A DNA stretch of 64,000 nt from Cerioporus squamosus (lineage: Eukaryota > Basidiomycota > Agaricomycetes > Polyporales > Polyporaceae): NCBI GenBank assembly GCA_022592435.1, contig JABYQS010000002.1:496001-560000 (forward strand), read 5' to 3'. Of this stretch, positions 1 through 12,100 are shown in pieces. Both the position numbers and the translations under genes were made by a program. Positions within the stretch are counted from its first letter, which is position 1. Every line of letters begins with the position of its first letter. The notes beneath the pieces were generated by a model that ran no database searches, had not been told where the DNA came from, and saw only the letters and a list, made by a program, of their open reading frames with translations.

Positions 1-760
1 ATTGAGTCCGTGGCAGTCCAGTCCTTGAAGGCCTCCTCCCCGTCGAAGAACACCAATTGCAACGTAGTCTCAGCCAGATCCTCATCCTCCTCCTCTCCGT
101 CCTCCAGACGAGCTTGGCGCTCGTTCAGCAGAGGGTCAAGGGTTTCGGCGAGGTCTAGCATGAATGCGCATGGTGCCGCAGAGTCTGTTGCTCCGAGGAA
201 CTACTACCGGACACGTCAGCATGGGTACCTCCCGGGTATGGGCGCGTTCAACATGCCTGGTTCTGCGGGTACGCCGCGAAGAACTTGCTGTCGAAATGCG
301 CAGCAAGTATGACGCGCCTAGGGGCTTTCGGGTCCTTCGTTGCGATGACATTCGTGAAACGCTTAGTGCCATAAGGTGTGTTGTCAGTGAAGGTGTCCTC
401 CTCGACGTGCCAATTCAGCTTCTTCATGGTGTTCACGATGTAGTCCTTGACCAACGTGTTGTTCTCCGTGTCAGGAGGTCTAGGTATGAGGATTTTTGAC
501 AGATGCGAATTCGGATTATGAGGGTCTACATTGCGGACGGGGTCGGGGGACGCGACCAATGACGCGAGAGCTTTGGATGACAGTGAGGTGAATTCACGCG
601 GACCAAGTTTGTAGGCATTGCAAGAAAGAGAAAGCACAATCAAGGTAAGCAAGCTGAAGCTCCAAAGACTATGAGGATGCCATGTTGCAGGTCGTCGAGG
701 TCGTCCAGCGCAATCGGGCATCGTGGTGGACGGAAGAGCGGAACGGGCGTCTTGGAGCAT
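1..760 (-). CDS. Glutaminyl-peptide cyclotransferase, M28-type (partial, runs off left edge)
   Basis: Converts N-terminal Gln/Glu of secretory proteins to pyroglutamate; acts in the secretory pathway. Exon 1 encodes a hydrophobic N-terminal segment (residues ~34-47), consistent with a signal peptide or anchor, then the [13 protein letters not shown] block. Exon 2 (200 down to 1) continues [11 protein letters not shown], which holds the zinc-binding Asp, and then [12 protein letters not shown] with the paired catalytic glutamates. Both blocks are hallmarks of the QC branch of M28 peptidase-fold proteins. The exons join in phase 0 across 256..201 only if a GC-AG intron (CAG|GCATGT) is accepted; the nearby GT donor is out of phase. 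The start is either the Met at 760 or the in-frame Met at 721. The C-terminal part lies outside the window. It follows the RdRP gene on the same strand by only about 110 bp. Confidence 0.9.
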
Positions 761-870
761 GTTACGACTCTAGCCTGGCTTGGCCCGGAACCTGAGATGT
801 ATGATCACGCTACAAGTACACATGTATCCGAAGTTATATCAGCCATGAAGCACGGACATACTCTGGGTAT

Positions 871-3800
871 TCACGGAAGTCCACCAAGCTTCGACAGTGT
901 GTCCAAAACAACCCCGAGCGCCACGAGGCTGAAGCTCCTCGCACCAAACACCGTCTTGTTCCTCATGCCGAAGTCCCAAGCGAGCCATGCCTGTGAGAGT
1001 CCATACAACAACTCGCCCTGCTCTGGGTTCAGGATATCCGCAGGACGGAACAGCTTGTGCTTGGTCTCCCGGACGAGCTCTGACGCGTGCATCCGCATCC
1101 GATGCATCCGGTCGTTCCTCCATCGGTGCTGTGAACAGTTCGCAAGAATCGTGCCTATGGCGACTTCCTCCTCCTGGAGTCGAATATCCGGTGCGTCTGA
1201 GAGTGCGTGCGTGACACAGATGTACCGCAGCTCCTGCTCGTAGCGCAGAAACACGGTCCTCATGTCGGCAACGTTCCTATCGTCGTTGAGGAAGTAGTGT
1301 AGCTGCCGTTCAACGTGAGGCTTGAGGGTGAGCGAGATCACGTCAGAGAGCGGCTTCTCCCGCGTCGGAAGCTTCTGCACGACCTGCGGCCCCCCCGGGT
1401 CAGGGAAAGACTGTGCAGGTGCCTTCGGCTTGTTGATGGCAATGCCGCGAAAGAGGTCGCCTAAAGCGCGACTAGATAGGTAGTAGTCGGTGTCGCGAGG
1501 ATCATTGTCTTCGGCCTGTCAATATGGTACACTTAAGCAGGCGAGCCCGAGAGATTGCGTTCGAACGTACCATCTTCCAATCCGGTTTGGAACGAATGAG
1601 CAGCCGAGGAGAGTCGTGGGCATCGACAGGAATGCCGTTCTTGGGGTAATCCACGGCCTGGCTGCACAATTGCGCCAGCTCGATACATCTGGGGTCATTG
1701 GTACCATCCTGGAGAAGTACTCAGCATCGAGCGGACCATAGAATGAAATAGAAGAACGACTCACACTTGATTGGTCTTGAGTCACCATGGATGTCCTCGT
1801 CAGCTTAGTGTGCGGAGGACAATTGGAGACTACTCACCAGCAATCATTAGGTGCCTGTCTGAGAGCAGTCCCTAACGCAACTCTTCAGACTGTGTGTACG
1901 TTGTTTGCAAAGGCGACCTACCAGGACGTCGGAATTGATGTACTCCACGATGAAGTCGCAAATATCGTCGACGGTGCTGTCCTGGCCATCTGGGCGTGCT
2001 CGCTTCCCAACCGGAGTGTAATGCCCAGGAGCGGCATTCTCCGTGGGCAAGAGCGGATGGTACTGAATGATAGAATAGAGGTCACTGGGCATACTCGCCG
2101 TCAGAGAGGCTGATCGGTGTGTGATGACGTTCCCTTACCCGTCGAGGTCGCCTCCACCTAGCATGGAAGCCAAGGAACGCTTGCCTAGCCGATACGTTCA
2201 GATTGGATGCTCCAGAAAGTAATGCTGGAGTACGACGTACCAACTGATGGTAGTACGACGACGTTCTTGAGATTGCGGAAGGCGCAGACCATGTCGGCCG
2301 GGGGTTCGCCGATTGCGACCACACGCTGGACTGTCGTGGGCCAAGAATCATGAAACGACTCTGTAAATGGATGGCGAAGCGTCTTACTTACCATCACCAG
2401 GATGGACTACGGGACTCCGGGAGATAATTACATGGCCTATAACGTCAACATTAGCTAACCGCATTGCAGATTCACCTGCTGCCTCGCTCGCCTGTCAAAT
2501 ATCTCGGATGCTCATCCCCTTCTACCTGAACGCAAGCTGTGACAGGCCGTGAGAATTGTTGTATGGATGGACAGGAAATGAGAGTAGTTACCATAGATCT
2601 CTCCCTCTTTCAAAGTGAACACGTTCGCGACCCCGTCCTGCTCATACGCTGGGCCTTCGTCAGCAAGTCCGACGAGCAGGTAGCTGTCAGGGATCGGTAT
2701 CCTCGCGCCGTGCTTCATGTCGCGCAGCACGTGGTTCTGCGCATATCCGATCAGGCTGTACAGGAAGGTTTCTTTAAGGCTCCCCAGAGTCTTTTCCTCG
2801 TGCATCACCATCCCGGCCGCGGCAAGACCCTTCAGAAGCCACGGAAGGCCGAAACTGATCCCGAGGTTATGACCCTTAAGCAGCGTGACAGTCTGTTCGA
2901 TGGTATCAATTGCAGTCACGACATCGGCCACTGCGCGGTCTTGCAACTTGACGAAGACGTCTTTTTCAACCCCACGATCCTCGAGAATCATGACGAGCGC
3001 TCTGGCGAACTAGTCAAGACAATTTGTATGGATACTGCAATGCGCTCACCTGTTCAAGTAGCAAGTACCTGGCTTGTCGAACCATCGAGCAATCTCAATC
3101 TCGGCAACATCAGTGTCGAGGGCCTCGAATTTGTCCATTGAGGGGCGGAGGCGCATCTTGATCCCTTCAAGCCTCGGGTCGATACCAACCATACCCTTGA
3201 AGCCTAAGAACGTCGTAGTGAGATAAAGACCGCAGAAGAACCGAGAAGCGAAGCGGACCTAGGAAGCGAATTTGGTACTATCGCAAGGGTCAGATCCAGT
3301 AAAGGTTGGGAGACGAGCAATACTCACCGCGCTTGGCTTGTGCTCGAGGCGCTTCAAGTCCTCCTTCGCATCGCACAGCGCCTCCCATATCATGTCTCCG
3401 AGCTTGGGTGAGATAGTGCCCACACCATCTGTGAACAAGTACGATATGGGGCCGAGGTCTGGCATCTTCTCCCATTGATCAGGCGTAATGGACACAGACG
3501 GGTCCGTCGCCGTGAAGGCCTGGGCAAGACGCGCGGCATATTTCGCAGGATACTTGATGACCTTGGAGAAGTCTCCGAGACTGTCACGGACAGATTGCGG
3601 GGTGACCCATCCTCGTGTTGGATGCTGAAACGGGTTCATGAACCACACAGCATGCTCTCGTAGAGCGGAGGACGAATAGGCAAGGAAGTAGAAGTCGCGA
3701 CCTCCCAACTCGAAGCCCTTCTTCAGGATGCCGCCCACACGCTCCGTCAGAAGAGTAGTCCCGTCAACCTCCGACGTTCGGTCAGTACTTTCGCTCATTG

Positions 3801-5441
3801 ACTCGATAGGGTCGCATACACTCACCTCTCGCGCCCATCGATACTGTAGACGGTCTTCATCGCGGAAATCAACCCGCAGGAAGTGGTCTTCGTAGCCAGC
3901 GAACTGACGGATGACGCGATTGCTCTGGCTGACGTAGGGACCCTCGAGGACCATGCGAGTTGGAGTGAAGGTAACGTGATAACACTTGAACTTGCCCATG
4001 TCTCTGTCCTTGGGGAGCGCGTCGTCCTTCGAGTCCCGGCCTTTCTGCTTCTTCGCGCCGTTCTTGTATGGTTTCTCCCACTTCCCGTCATGCCCACCTT
4101 TGGGTAGAACACGGCCGAGGCATTCAAGAACGGTGTCCAAAGGGTTCCGCGTGCGGAGTGTCTCAGAGAAGTGGCGCAGGATGTCTGCGGCATCTGCAGG
4201 ATAGTCTCTGTACAAGCTCTATATGTTGACGGAAGTGGACGAGCAGGTCTTCTGTGTGCATAAGCCCGCTGCGAACAAGTGCCTCGAGTTGAAACGCCAC
4301 TGGCCAACTGAACTGCCGCATCCAATTGTGGAGAATGTAGAGTTGCTTCGGCGAGAAGAAACCCTTGTCGAACGCCTCGACGTTGGCCCATATGGGACGC
4401 TTGAGATCCGCAACCATACACAACTCGGCGAACTTCCGGATATCAGCATCTGTGTGGAGGATGATACGGAGATGGTGAGCGTATGGGGCTACAACGGCAT
4501 GTGCCTCGTTGAGGCTATCGAGCCTTTGGCGGAATTTGCGCTGATCTTGCCAATCGTGACCCGTAAGTGTACGATTGAATCGTTCACGCTCAAGCATTGG
4601 AGGCGTGAGTAGCTCAAAGCATACGACTGTATACATCTCAGTAAACGAAGCGGACGCTAGAACAAATGCTCACATGGATTGCCGAAGTCTAAGCCTATTG
4701 CCACCTTACGCAGATTATCGAACTTGATAGCGACGGTAGATCCTATCTCCTCCGTCATTCTGTCGCCAAGCTGACGAGACGTGAGTACATTGGAAAGCGT
4801 TCGCCTCTGCAGTGACAGTGAAAGAACATGCCTGGATGCGGATGATCTTGTGATCGTAGTCGAACCAGAGTAAACCGGCGCCCTTGTCCTTGTGACTGAC
4901 TTCGTACTCGTTGGAGAAAATGCGGGACGCAGTCATAGGTGCCTCGGGGCGGCGGTAGAAGACCCCGAACTGCAGCTTGTCAACATGCAAGCCTACGTCG
5001 AGTCTGCGGAGCTTCTCTTCCCGCTTCTCCTCAACATCAGGCTCCAGATATGGCGTCTTCTCTAGCTGTTCCTTCAAGCCTTTGCCAGGCCGATTCTTGC
5101 TCCGGAATAGTCGCGTTTTGCGCCCGTTGACGAGGACAGGATTACGCTCTTCATATACCCACTTCATCAGTTTCTCCCCGACTTTGCGATGTGGCAGGAT
5201 GAGGCTTCCGGTGCCATTGTTCTGAGCTCCCTGTCCAGGGTTGAGAGTGATCTTGAAGTTGCTGTATACGATAGGTGAGCACGGAGACGCGAGCCACTAG
5301 CCATTGTAGCGGTACTCACATGGGCCTCGCCTTGGGATCGGACGCGTCGTAGAAGGCTTCACCATGAAGGATATCACCAAAGACACGCTTCACGTCCCAC
5401 TGGGTCGCCTCCCGAGACACGTCGGCCAACTCGATCTCCAT
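871..5441 (-). CDS. RNA-dependent RNA polymerase of the cellular RNA-silencing family (QDE-1/RDR type)
   Basis: Makes double-stranded RNA from aberrant single-stranded RNA for quelling or small-RNA silencing. I start it at the ATG at 5441 (MEIELADVSREATQWDV, RRM-like N-terminus) and end at SKLGGLP-stop (871). Many short introns interrupt it. The RdRP core is clear from exon joins: LFTDGVGTISPKLGDMIW near 3.4 kb, GFKGMVGIDPRLEG near 3.2 kb, SRSPVVHPGDVQRV and NVVVLP near 2.3-2.4 kb, and LASMLGGGDLDGDLYSI near 2.1 kb, followed by HPLLP and a DICDFIVEYINSD block. The DLDGD aspartates are the catalytic metal ligands of this double-psi barrel family, so this is a cellular enzyme and not a viral GDD-type RdRP. 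Two oddities: no convincing intron explains a frame change between about 4220 and 4163, and an intron sits inside the catalytic motif. One intron (4831..4771) is GC-AG. Confidence 0.95.
2085..2138 (-). other. Intron splitting the RdRP catalytic DLDGD codons, with tandem acceptors
   Basis: The donor GTAAGG follows GAC-CTC-GAC-GG. Acceptor CCCAG (intron 2138..2085) gives GG|T GAC, restoring DLDGD-LYSI. A second acceptor, GCGAG, lies 9 nt closer to the donor (exon would start at 2093). It keeps the frame but inserts Met-Pro-Ser between DLDG and D. Confidence 0.8.
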
Positions 5442-6139
5442 GGGTACTCACGACTGGGATGTGTGGAGAGGTGGAAGGCGGTTAAATCCAAAAGTCAAAC
5501 AAGAGTTGTGGCTCAGCTTGATATCTGGTGGTCCGTGGCAGATATGGCTCAGGTCAAAGCGTAGATCCAGCGAGCAGATGGTCATTGCACAACACAAAAG
5601 CATGTTCCGTTCGTGCTGCGGTGGCTCACCTTGCCAGCGTCTCGTAGCGCGTGTGGCTCGACCAAAAAGGCAATCCCCATACATGAACAAAAACACGGAG
5701 TAACGTAAATAGGTTCGTCCCCATCCGTGAATTGGCAGGCGCGATCAGCATTTGCTGGATAGATGAGAGGAACATACACTGCAACGGACGCATCCTTTCT
5801 GCCCTACTGAAATCCTGGAAAAATAATAACGTTGCTTGATCCCGCCAGGCGGGATATTTTACGTTTACGAGACGGTAATCCTGCAAGGAAAGTCTCGTTT
5901 GGGGAGGCTTAAAAGACCTATTGTGGCAAGCGTAAGGGGGTTACGTGCGAGGTTTGAGATATCGCAAAACACTTACTTTCAGTAATCCATTTCCGATGCC
6001 TTTACTAACCCCGGAAAGGATGCTTTCTTTGCAGTGTATACACGCTATGCCGTCGTGATGAGACGGTCATCTCGGGAGACTCGATTACGCAAGAACAAGT
6101 GTACAATAGATATATGCACAAACGGAACACAACACCGTC
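5442..6139. other. Intergenic region: RdRP upstream / STT4 downstream
   Basis: I see no supported gene here. Short open frames on both strands lack family signals. The segment should hold the RdRP promoter and the STT4 3' end. It contains one perfect 8-bp inverted repeat at 5839-5855, listed separately. Confidence 0.6.
5839..5855. promoter_or_regulatory. Perfect palindrome ATCCCGCC-A-GGCGGGAT upstream of RdRP
   Basis: Two 8-bp arms are separated by one base, about 400 bp upstream of the RdRP start codon. GGCGGGA/TCCCGCC resembles the core of E2F/MBF-type cell-cycle elements; that assignment is inference from the motif alone. It could equally be a binding site for a dimeric zinc-cluster factor. 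Confidence 0.3.
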
Positions 6140-9100
6140 CTACTTGTAAGGGATGCCATTTTGAAGCTGCACAGGAATTCAGCCAACGAGAAGCAAACGA
6201 CTCGTTGAAGTCACGCACCCTCTGGAACTCATCGTACGCTGTGCTTCGCACGTTCTCGTGCGCGTTCCTCACAATGGACATCATGAAGTCGGCCGCTTGA
6301 CGTTCGTTCAGTGACAACGCGAAGCGATCCTTCAGCCGCCGAATCGTAGGCTCGCCCTTAAACGAGGGAAGGCAGGTGTCGAGCATGAGTTGTACTGTGC
6401 TGACAAGCTGGTCGGCGTGTGGGCGGATCGCCAGAAATGCTTTCACGGTGAGCTGCTGGAACAGCTGATAGCCTTGGGAATATCGTCCACCCATCAAAAC
6501 AACCATTTCGTGGGTGAGCTTGAAGGAGTTCGGTTCGAACTTGACACCCTGTGATTGTGCGTCAGTAATGCGAGACAGGACTAAAACACAGCAATACTCA
6601 CTCCCGGACGTAGAGACGGCGAAGCGATCAGAAGTCAGCCGGGCGAACAACAGCAAAATTTGGAGCACTTATCTATGTCGAACAGGAATCCGAAGTCTGG
6701 CAAGTTTTATGGTGAGCAATGATCGTGCCGCGCGGTCATCAAACATACCGATATGGACGATATGGCCTTCTCCGTCAATCATGATATTCCCATTGTGCCT
6801 GTCTTTGACTTGCAAAATGTAGCAGACGACCGAATAGGCGGCCATGGACTGGATGAAGTTCAGACGAGCCTTCTGGAATTCGATCGTATCTTCTCCGCCA
6901 TACTTCGCAACGAAAAAGTCAAGGAGGTCGTTGACCTTCGCCCTCCCCATCTCATCACGAGAGGTCGCATTGGGCACAACGTCGATGACGCCGCACTATC
7001 GAGAGGTCAGCAACGAATCACACGAAGGTGGGTTATTGACACTTACACCTGGTGCCGTCGCGGTCACGCGGTATGGGAATACGTAGAGGGTGAGTCCAAC
7101 GCTCGTGAAGATGTTCTTGAACATCGCAATGATCTGAAGGGCGAGAACATCTTGGCGACAATCATCTCCGACCTTAAAGATGGCTTGTTGCCAGATGTCA
7201 TACTCCTCGACCTCTTCCTTTCCTTGCCCGTCCGCTTCAAGAACGTTGTCAGAGCTCGCGCGCTCGACAAGACGCTCCTTGCGGACTTTGAAGGTAGCCA
7301 TGAACGGAGCCTACAGATAGTGACATATCAGCGCAATGCACCTGCACTATATGCGGAGAAGGACGGTACTTTGGCATGACTCTGAAGCGGCCGACCCGAC
7401 TTCTTGTCAATATCGATAACCTTGCCATCGGGGTTACTGGGGAGATACACGCCGACTTCAACGACGATCTTGGCCATCTCTTCGTCGATTTTTGCCTTTG
7501 CGATGCATCAGTCGAAGGAACGCTGTCCAACTATGAGACCTAGGCGCACCTTCTTCTCCGGTTTGGTCTTCTTGATGTACGGCTTCAGCTTACCAGAGAT
7601 GGAGGTGACTTCATTGAAGAATCCGAACTCGCGATCGTAGAACTCCCGAGCTTCGCCAGAGAGGGACTCTACAACCATGTCTGTCATGCGGTCCAACTCC
7701 GGTTTCATCGGGTCCTCCTACAAGGCAGACAGATCAGTCTATTGCACGGCAAACGACGATACGAAGCACGTACCACTTCTCCTGCGTCATCCCGATAGCA
7801 GTTAGCCTTCATGTTCCAGATGATCTGGTGGCAGAAGAGCTGGGAGATCTTTGCCGTCTCGAAAATGAACCGCGCGACATAGCCTGACGAGATCGATCAG
7901 CCAAATGTGGAATCGCGAAGTTGCAACCATACCAAGATCGTCGTAACGCAGGGCTTGCACTACTTGCGGGACGAAGAAGAACGTGAGGTCCACGGGATGT
8001 TGCTCCAGTACCCTGTGAGCATACTGGAGAAGCTGGGGATGGTTGTTGTAGCGACGCTCGAAGAACGTTATCGCGAGTACAGGGGTGACAGGAGCCCAAA
8101 GCAGCAGATACTGAGGATCCACATGGTCAGATACAATTGCTATGGACCGAGCTGTGGGATTACTTACTCTGAGGTCACGCTGAACGCCTTGGTCCAGCCT
8201 ATCGCCCAGGAGGAAGCGGAGACCCTCTGGAACGTCCAGTACGTCTTGCGTGGCCGAACGGACGAGACTTCCGACAGTGTTCTGTACAACTGGGTAGTCG
8301 AAGCGCTCTGCGAGATGGACCGAGATCGCCGGATCGATATCCCAAGTCTTGCGGATTGTGCTCGTCCAAGTACTCTGCAGAGTCATCAGTATGCCAGACG
8401 TTTCCAACTTCTAAGGGTTCCTCACATCAAGCATGGTCTTCTCTAACGCGCATATGTGGTCGATCCCACGCTTGGGGTCGTTGGCTGGGTTCGTCCAGAC
8501 TGTGAGGCGGAAGACCTCGTTCTCCACTAACAGTCGCAAGGGCAAGCTCAGGTTTACCAACGACGCAACGTAATCTGCGCACATGCTTAGTTCGACTCGG
8601 TACGGAGGACATACCGTGGCACCTACGAGATGGCTGCGAGGGCGCATATGTCGGAGCAAGGCTGGATATCGGCGCATATCCCCTGACGGAGTCAGCCTGT
8701 AGGTATGAGAGGAACTCGGACAGGAGCTTGATATCGGCATCGATCTGGACTCTATTCGAACCATACGACCACCTGATCCAATGGTTAGTCTTAACGGTTG
8801 CCCGACATCAGATGGTGTACTCACTGAGGCCGCACCGCGAACCAGGAGTACGCTGCACGGTACAAGCTGTCTCTGAGCTGGTGCTCGCAGAAAACGTCCA
8901 AGTACGAGCTCTTCAGTGCTTCGAACCCAAACAGAAGCAACGAGAAGCGAGCTTCGCGAGCCAAGGGATGCGTGCTGAAGAGGGGTATAGTAAGGCATGC
9001 GGCCTACATGCAAGGAGGAAAGCGAGACCCACCAGATAGACTTGTGCGCTCTGGCGGACGACAGGGCCAGCCGTTGGAACAGAAGCATGAGTCCAGGCCG

Positions 9101-12100
9101 ACGGTATCTCGCAGCTTGCAGCCTGCTGAACAGCAGTTGCAGGATAAGTGTATGTGGAGCGAGAAGCCTCGACACTGCTCTCGCGGCGCGGTCAATGGTC
9201 GTCTTGTCAGTGGGACTGTACTGTACTTCATGCAAGAAGGGGTCCACGTAGCTTGGCCCCATAGTAAGCATACAACCAGTGTGAAGGTTCTTGCGGTATG
9301 TACTCACTTTTGGCTCGTTGAGAACATGCCCTTGCCAAGCTTGACGCTAGCGTCCCACGCAGCAGCAATCTCCGACATGAGCGTCATCTCGTAGTTTGGT
9401 TTCTCTGCGATCACCCAAGACCAAGCCTCGATGCCGGCGGATATGGCTGACTGAGTGAATGCCTCAAAAGGCAGCGCTACGAGGTAGTGCGCAAGATCAT
9501 AGTCCCACTGGGAAGCTCATCAGTGGTCTAAGGCCGGATAAACAGTAATCTTCACTCACCTGCTCAATGAAGATCAACGTAGATGCGGCACGGAACAACA
9601 AGCGTGTGAGGTCCGCAATCGTTAACTTGCTCCGTTTCCCCCGAATGTCGACGATAGCATCGGAGATTCGCTGCTTGAGCAGGGTGATCTCGCGTTCTGG
9701 AACAAACTTGAGAGGGTCCTCTAGATGATCGAGGCCTGGGAGAAGTGCGTTAGCATGTCACTGTTCTATCACTCGCCATGATGCCACTGACCACTGGTGC
9801 GTCCGAACCTGAACCCAGTGGCTTCACCAGCAAAGTAAGCCTTGGATGCGAGTTGGCCGGCCATGGTCTTTGCCCGGTCAGGCTTGAAGGTCGACATTGA
9901 CGAGAGGGACGCTGTATGGTACGTGATGAGCCTCCGCCGAGATACTTGTATGGACCGTAGTCACCTAGCTTGCGGTCAATGGATCCGATCGCCTTCGCCC
10001 ATTGAACTGCAATCGACGCCCCAAGTTCCGATGATTCCGCTACAGTCGCGCCTTGCAAGACTAGGTATTTCTATGCATCCTATGAGCGCAGCAAGGGAAG
10101 ATATCCTTCGTAAGTACTCACCTGCAGTGTGGAGTGCAGCTCCATAGGTGCTCTGCTGAGAGCGAGCTCGAACCAAGTACCGGACTCTCGCTGGAGCTGT
10201 GACAGCATCTGGTTGCGCGCTTGATAGTTATCCGAGAGCTGCAGAGTGATGTTGGCACGGTCCGAGTGGTAAATGTATATCGGGTTGTCCTGCAAAGTGC
10301 GTTACCAAACCCCAAGCCCGTTTGGTTTCGTGGGCGAAACATACCTCATCCAAGAACTCGTTCTCGGTTGCCTGTCGCAGCAGAGTCAACACCTCCAAGA
10401 TGGCGGTGACGAGTGGCGGATCGCACATGAGCGAGGGGAAGGATGTGATCAGCCTGTTCAGATATCTCGCCGCAATGTCCCGCGCCTTCGGGATTCTATG
10501 TGTGCTTGCCACCAGCAACGCGCGAAGTTCCATGGAGAGTCCGCTGGGTAGCGCTTGCTTCGCCGCTTGACCATTCAGGTCAGAGATGGCTCCCCGAATG
10601 ACCTTCTCCGCAACCGATTCCATACACCCGAGTAGACTGGCAGTCTTGTTGATGCCCTTGTTGACGAAGTACGACACCAACGAAGATGGGCGACCAGCTG
10701 CGGCGCGCATGCTCTCCACGTCATGCATCGCAAGCAGGAAGAGCACTTGGCCAGGTAGGAGGTAGCGCACTTCGCTCGCACGGAGGGGAATGTGCTTTGT
10801 GAGAAGCGCACGAGGCTTCGCAATAACAGTCTCCGCATATTCCTGACGGATGACGGTGTTGTACTCAAGGTCGCTCGTAATGGTATCATGCGCCTCCTCG
10901 AGCACAATCGGCGGAGTACGTGAAGCGATGCGAGCGAGTGCGGGCTGACGCCAGTCCATCGCGGTGTGCGAACGGTCAGCGGGCGCCGTAAACCCGAAGA
11001 GGACACAAAGAAACCACATATTGCGGAACAAGGTGACGACGTTGTACGAGACATCCGGGCCAATCTCCAAGTCTTCGTGGCTCAGGAGGGCATCAATTGG
11101 CAGGAGGAGGGAAGCGAGTTGTTCGGACATCTCCTCAAGCTGTGATTCTGCTTGAGAATACTGCGGCAATGGAGCGAGGGACTTGCGTACCTTCGCATGG
11201 TGATTGGAGATCGCTGCGTTCTGGATGGCAACTCCTTTATCGGCGAACAAAGTGAGCAACTCGACCAGATAGATCTGGTATAGCTCAGGTCGTCCTCCCA
11301 GCTCCTTCGCGAGTCTTGTCTGCGCGGCAAGGACCTATCCCGCCTACGTGAACGCTCGTTCCGAGATGACACATGAGGAGACTAACCATGTTATTCGAGA
11401 AACGGGTATCATCGAGGTTGGCGGACCGGTTGATAGACGAGAATGCGCGAATAATGTCAACGAAGGAACTCTGCGGTGCAGTGAGAGCCAGGTCCACAAG
11501 GTTGTAGGCGATCGCTGCTTCGACAGTGGGCTCCGCAGACCGCATCCGTTGCAGCAGCATCGAGATTGTCAGTCGGGTGACCTGCCCGAGATGATCAGCG
11601 ACCGAAGTCCCACAAAGGAGGGAGCAAGATATACCTCTTCCGATTTGCTCTCTAGCGCAAGTCGAGTGGCCACTGAGATTGTACTGATGCCAATAGTTCG
11701 CTTCTCATCCTCGGAGAGACCTCTCAAACCAGTTTCCACGGAGTGAAGGGTTGACAGGTCAGAGACGTCGCCAAGATTCATGACCATCACACTAGACGTC
11801 TCAAAGATGTCCTTGCTCGTGGCAGCGATATAGTTGAGAAGCGAGTACATGTAGGACATGATAAGGTCGTCCCCAGGTGCCAGCTGCACATGGTGACATC
11901 AGCTATGTCGCCGCGATTGTAAGAAAAATATCACCAACGTCAATGCAGAGGGACAATGTCTTCGCCGCGGCGAGCAGGGGCGATGGGGTATGCGTCGTGG
12001 TAGCGAACTCAAACTCAAATATTGACAGTGGAGACGTAACAAATCGCCGCAGATGATTTGCCATAGTCGCAGCGATATCCGGGAAGCTGAAGAATCACCA

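Noticed and set aside
871..5441. Idea that the RdRP might be an integrated RNA-virus polymerase
   Set aside because: The catalytic motif is DLDGD in a large multi-intron gene, the form of the cellular RNA-silencing RdRP family, not the GDD palm of RNA viruses.
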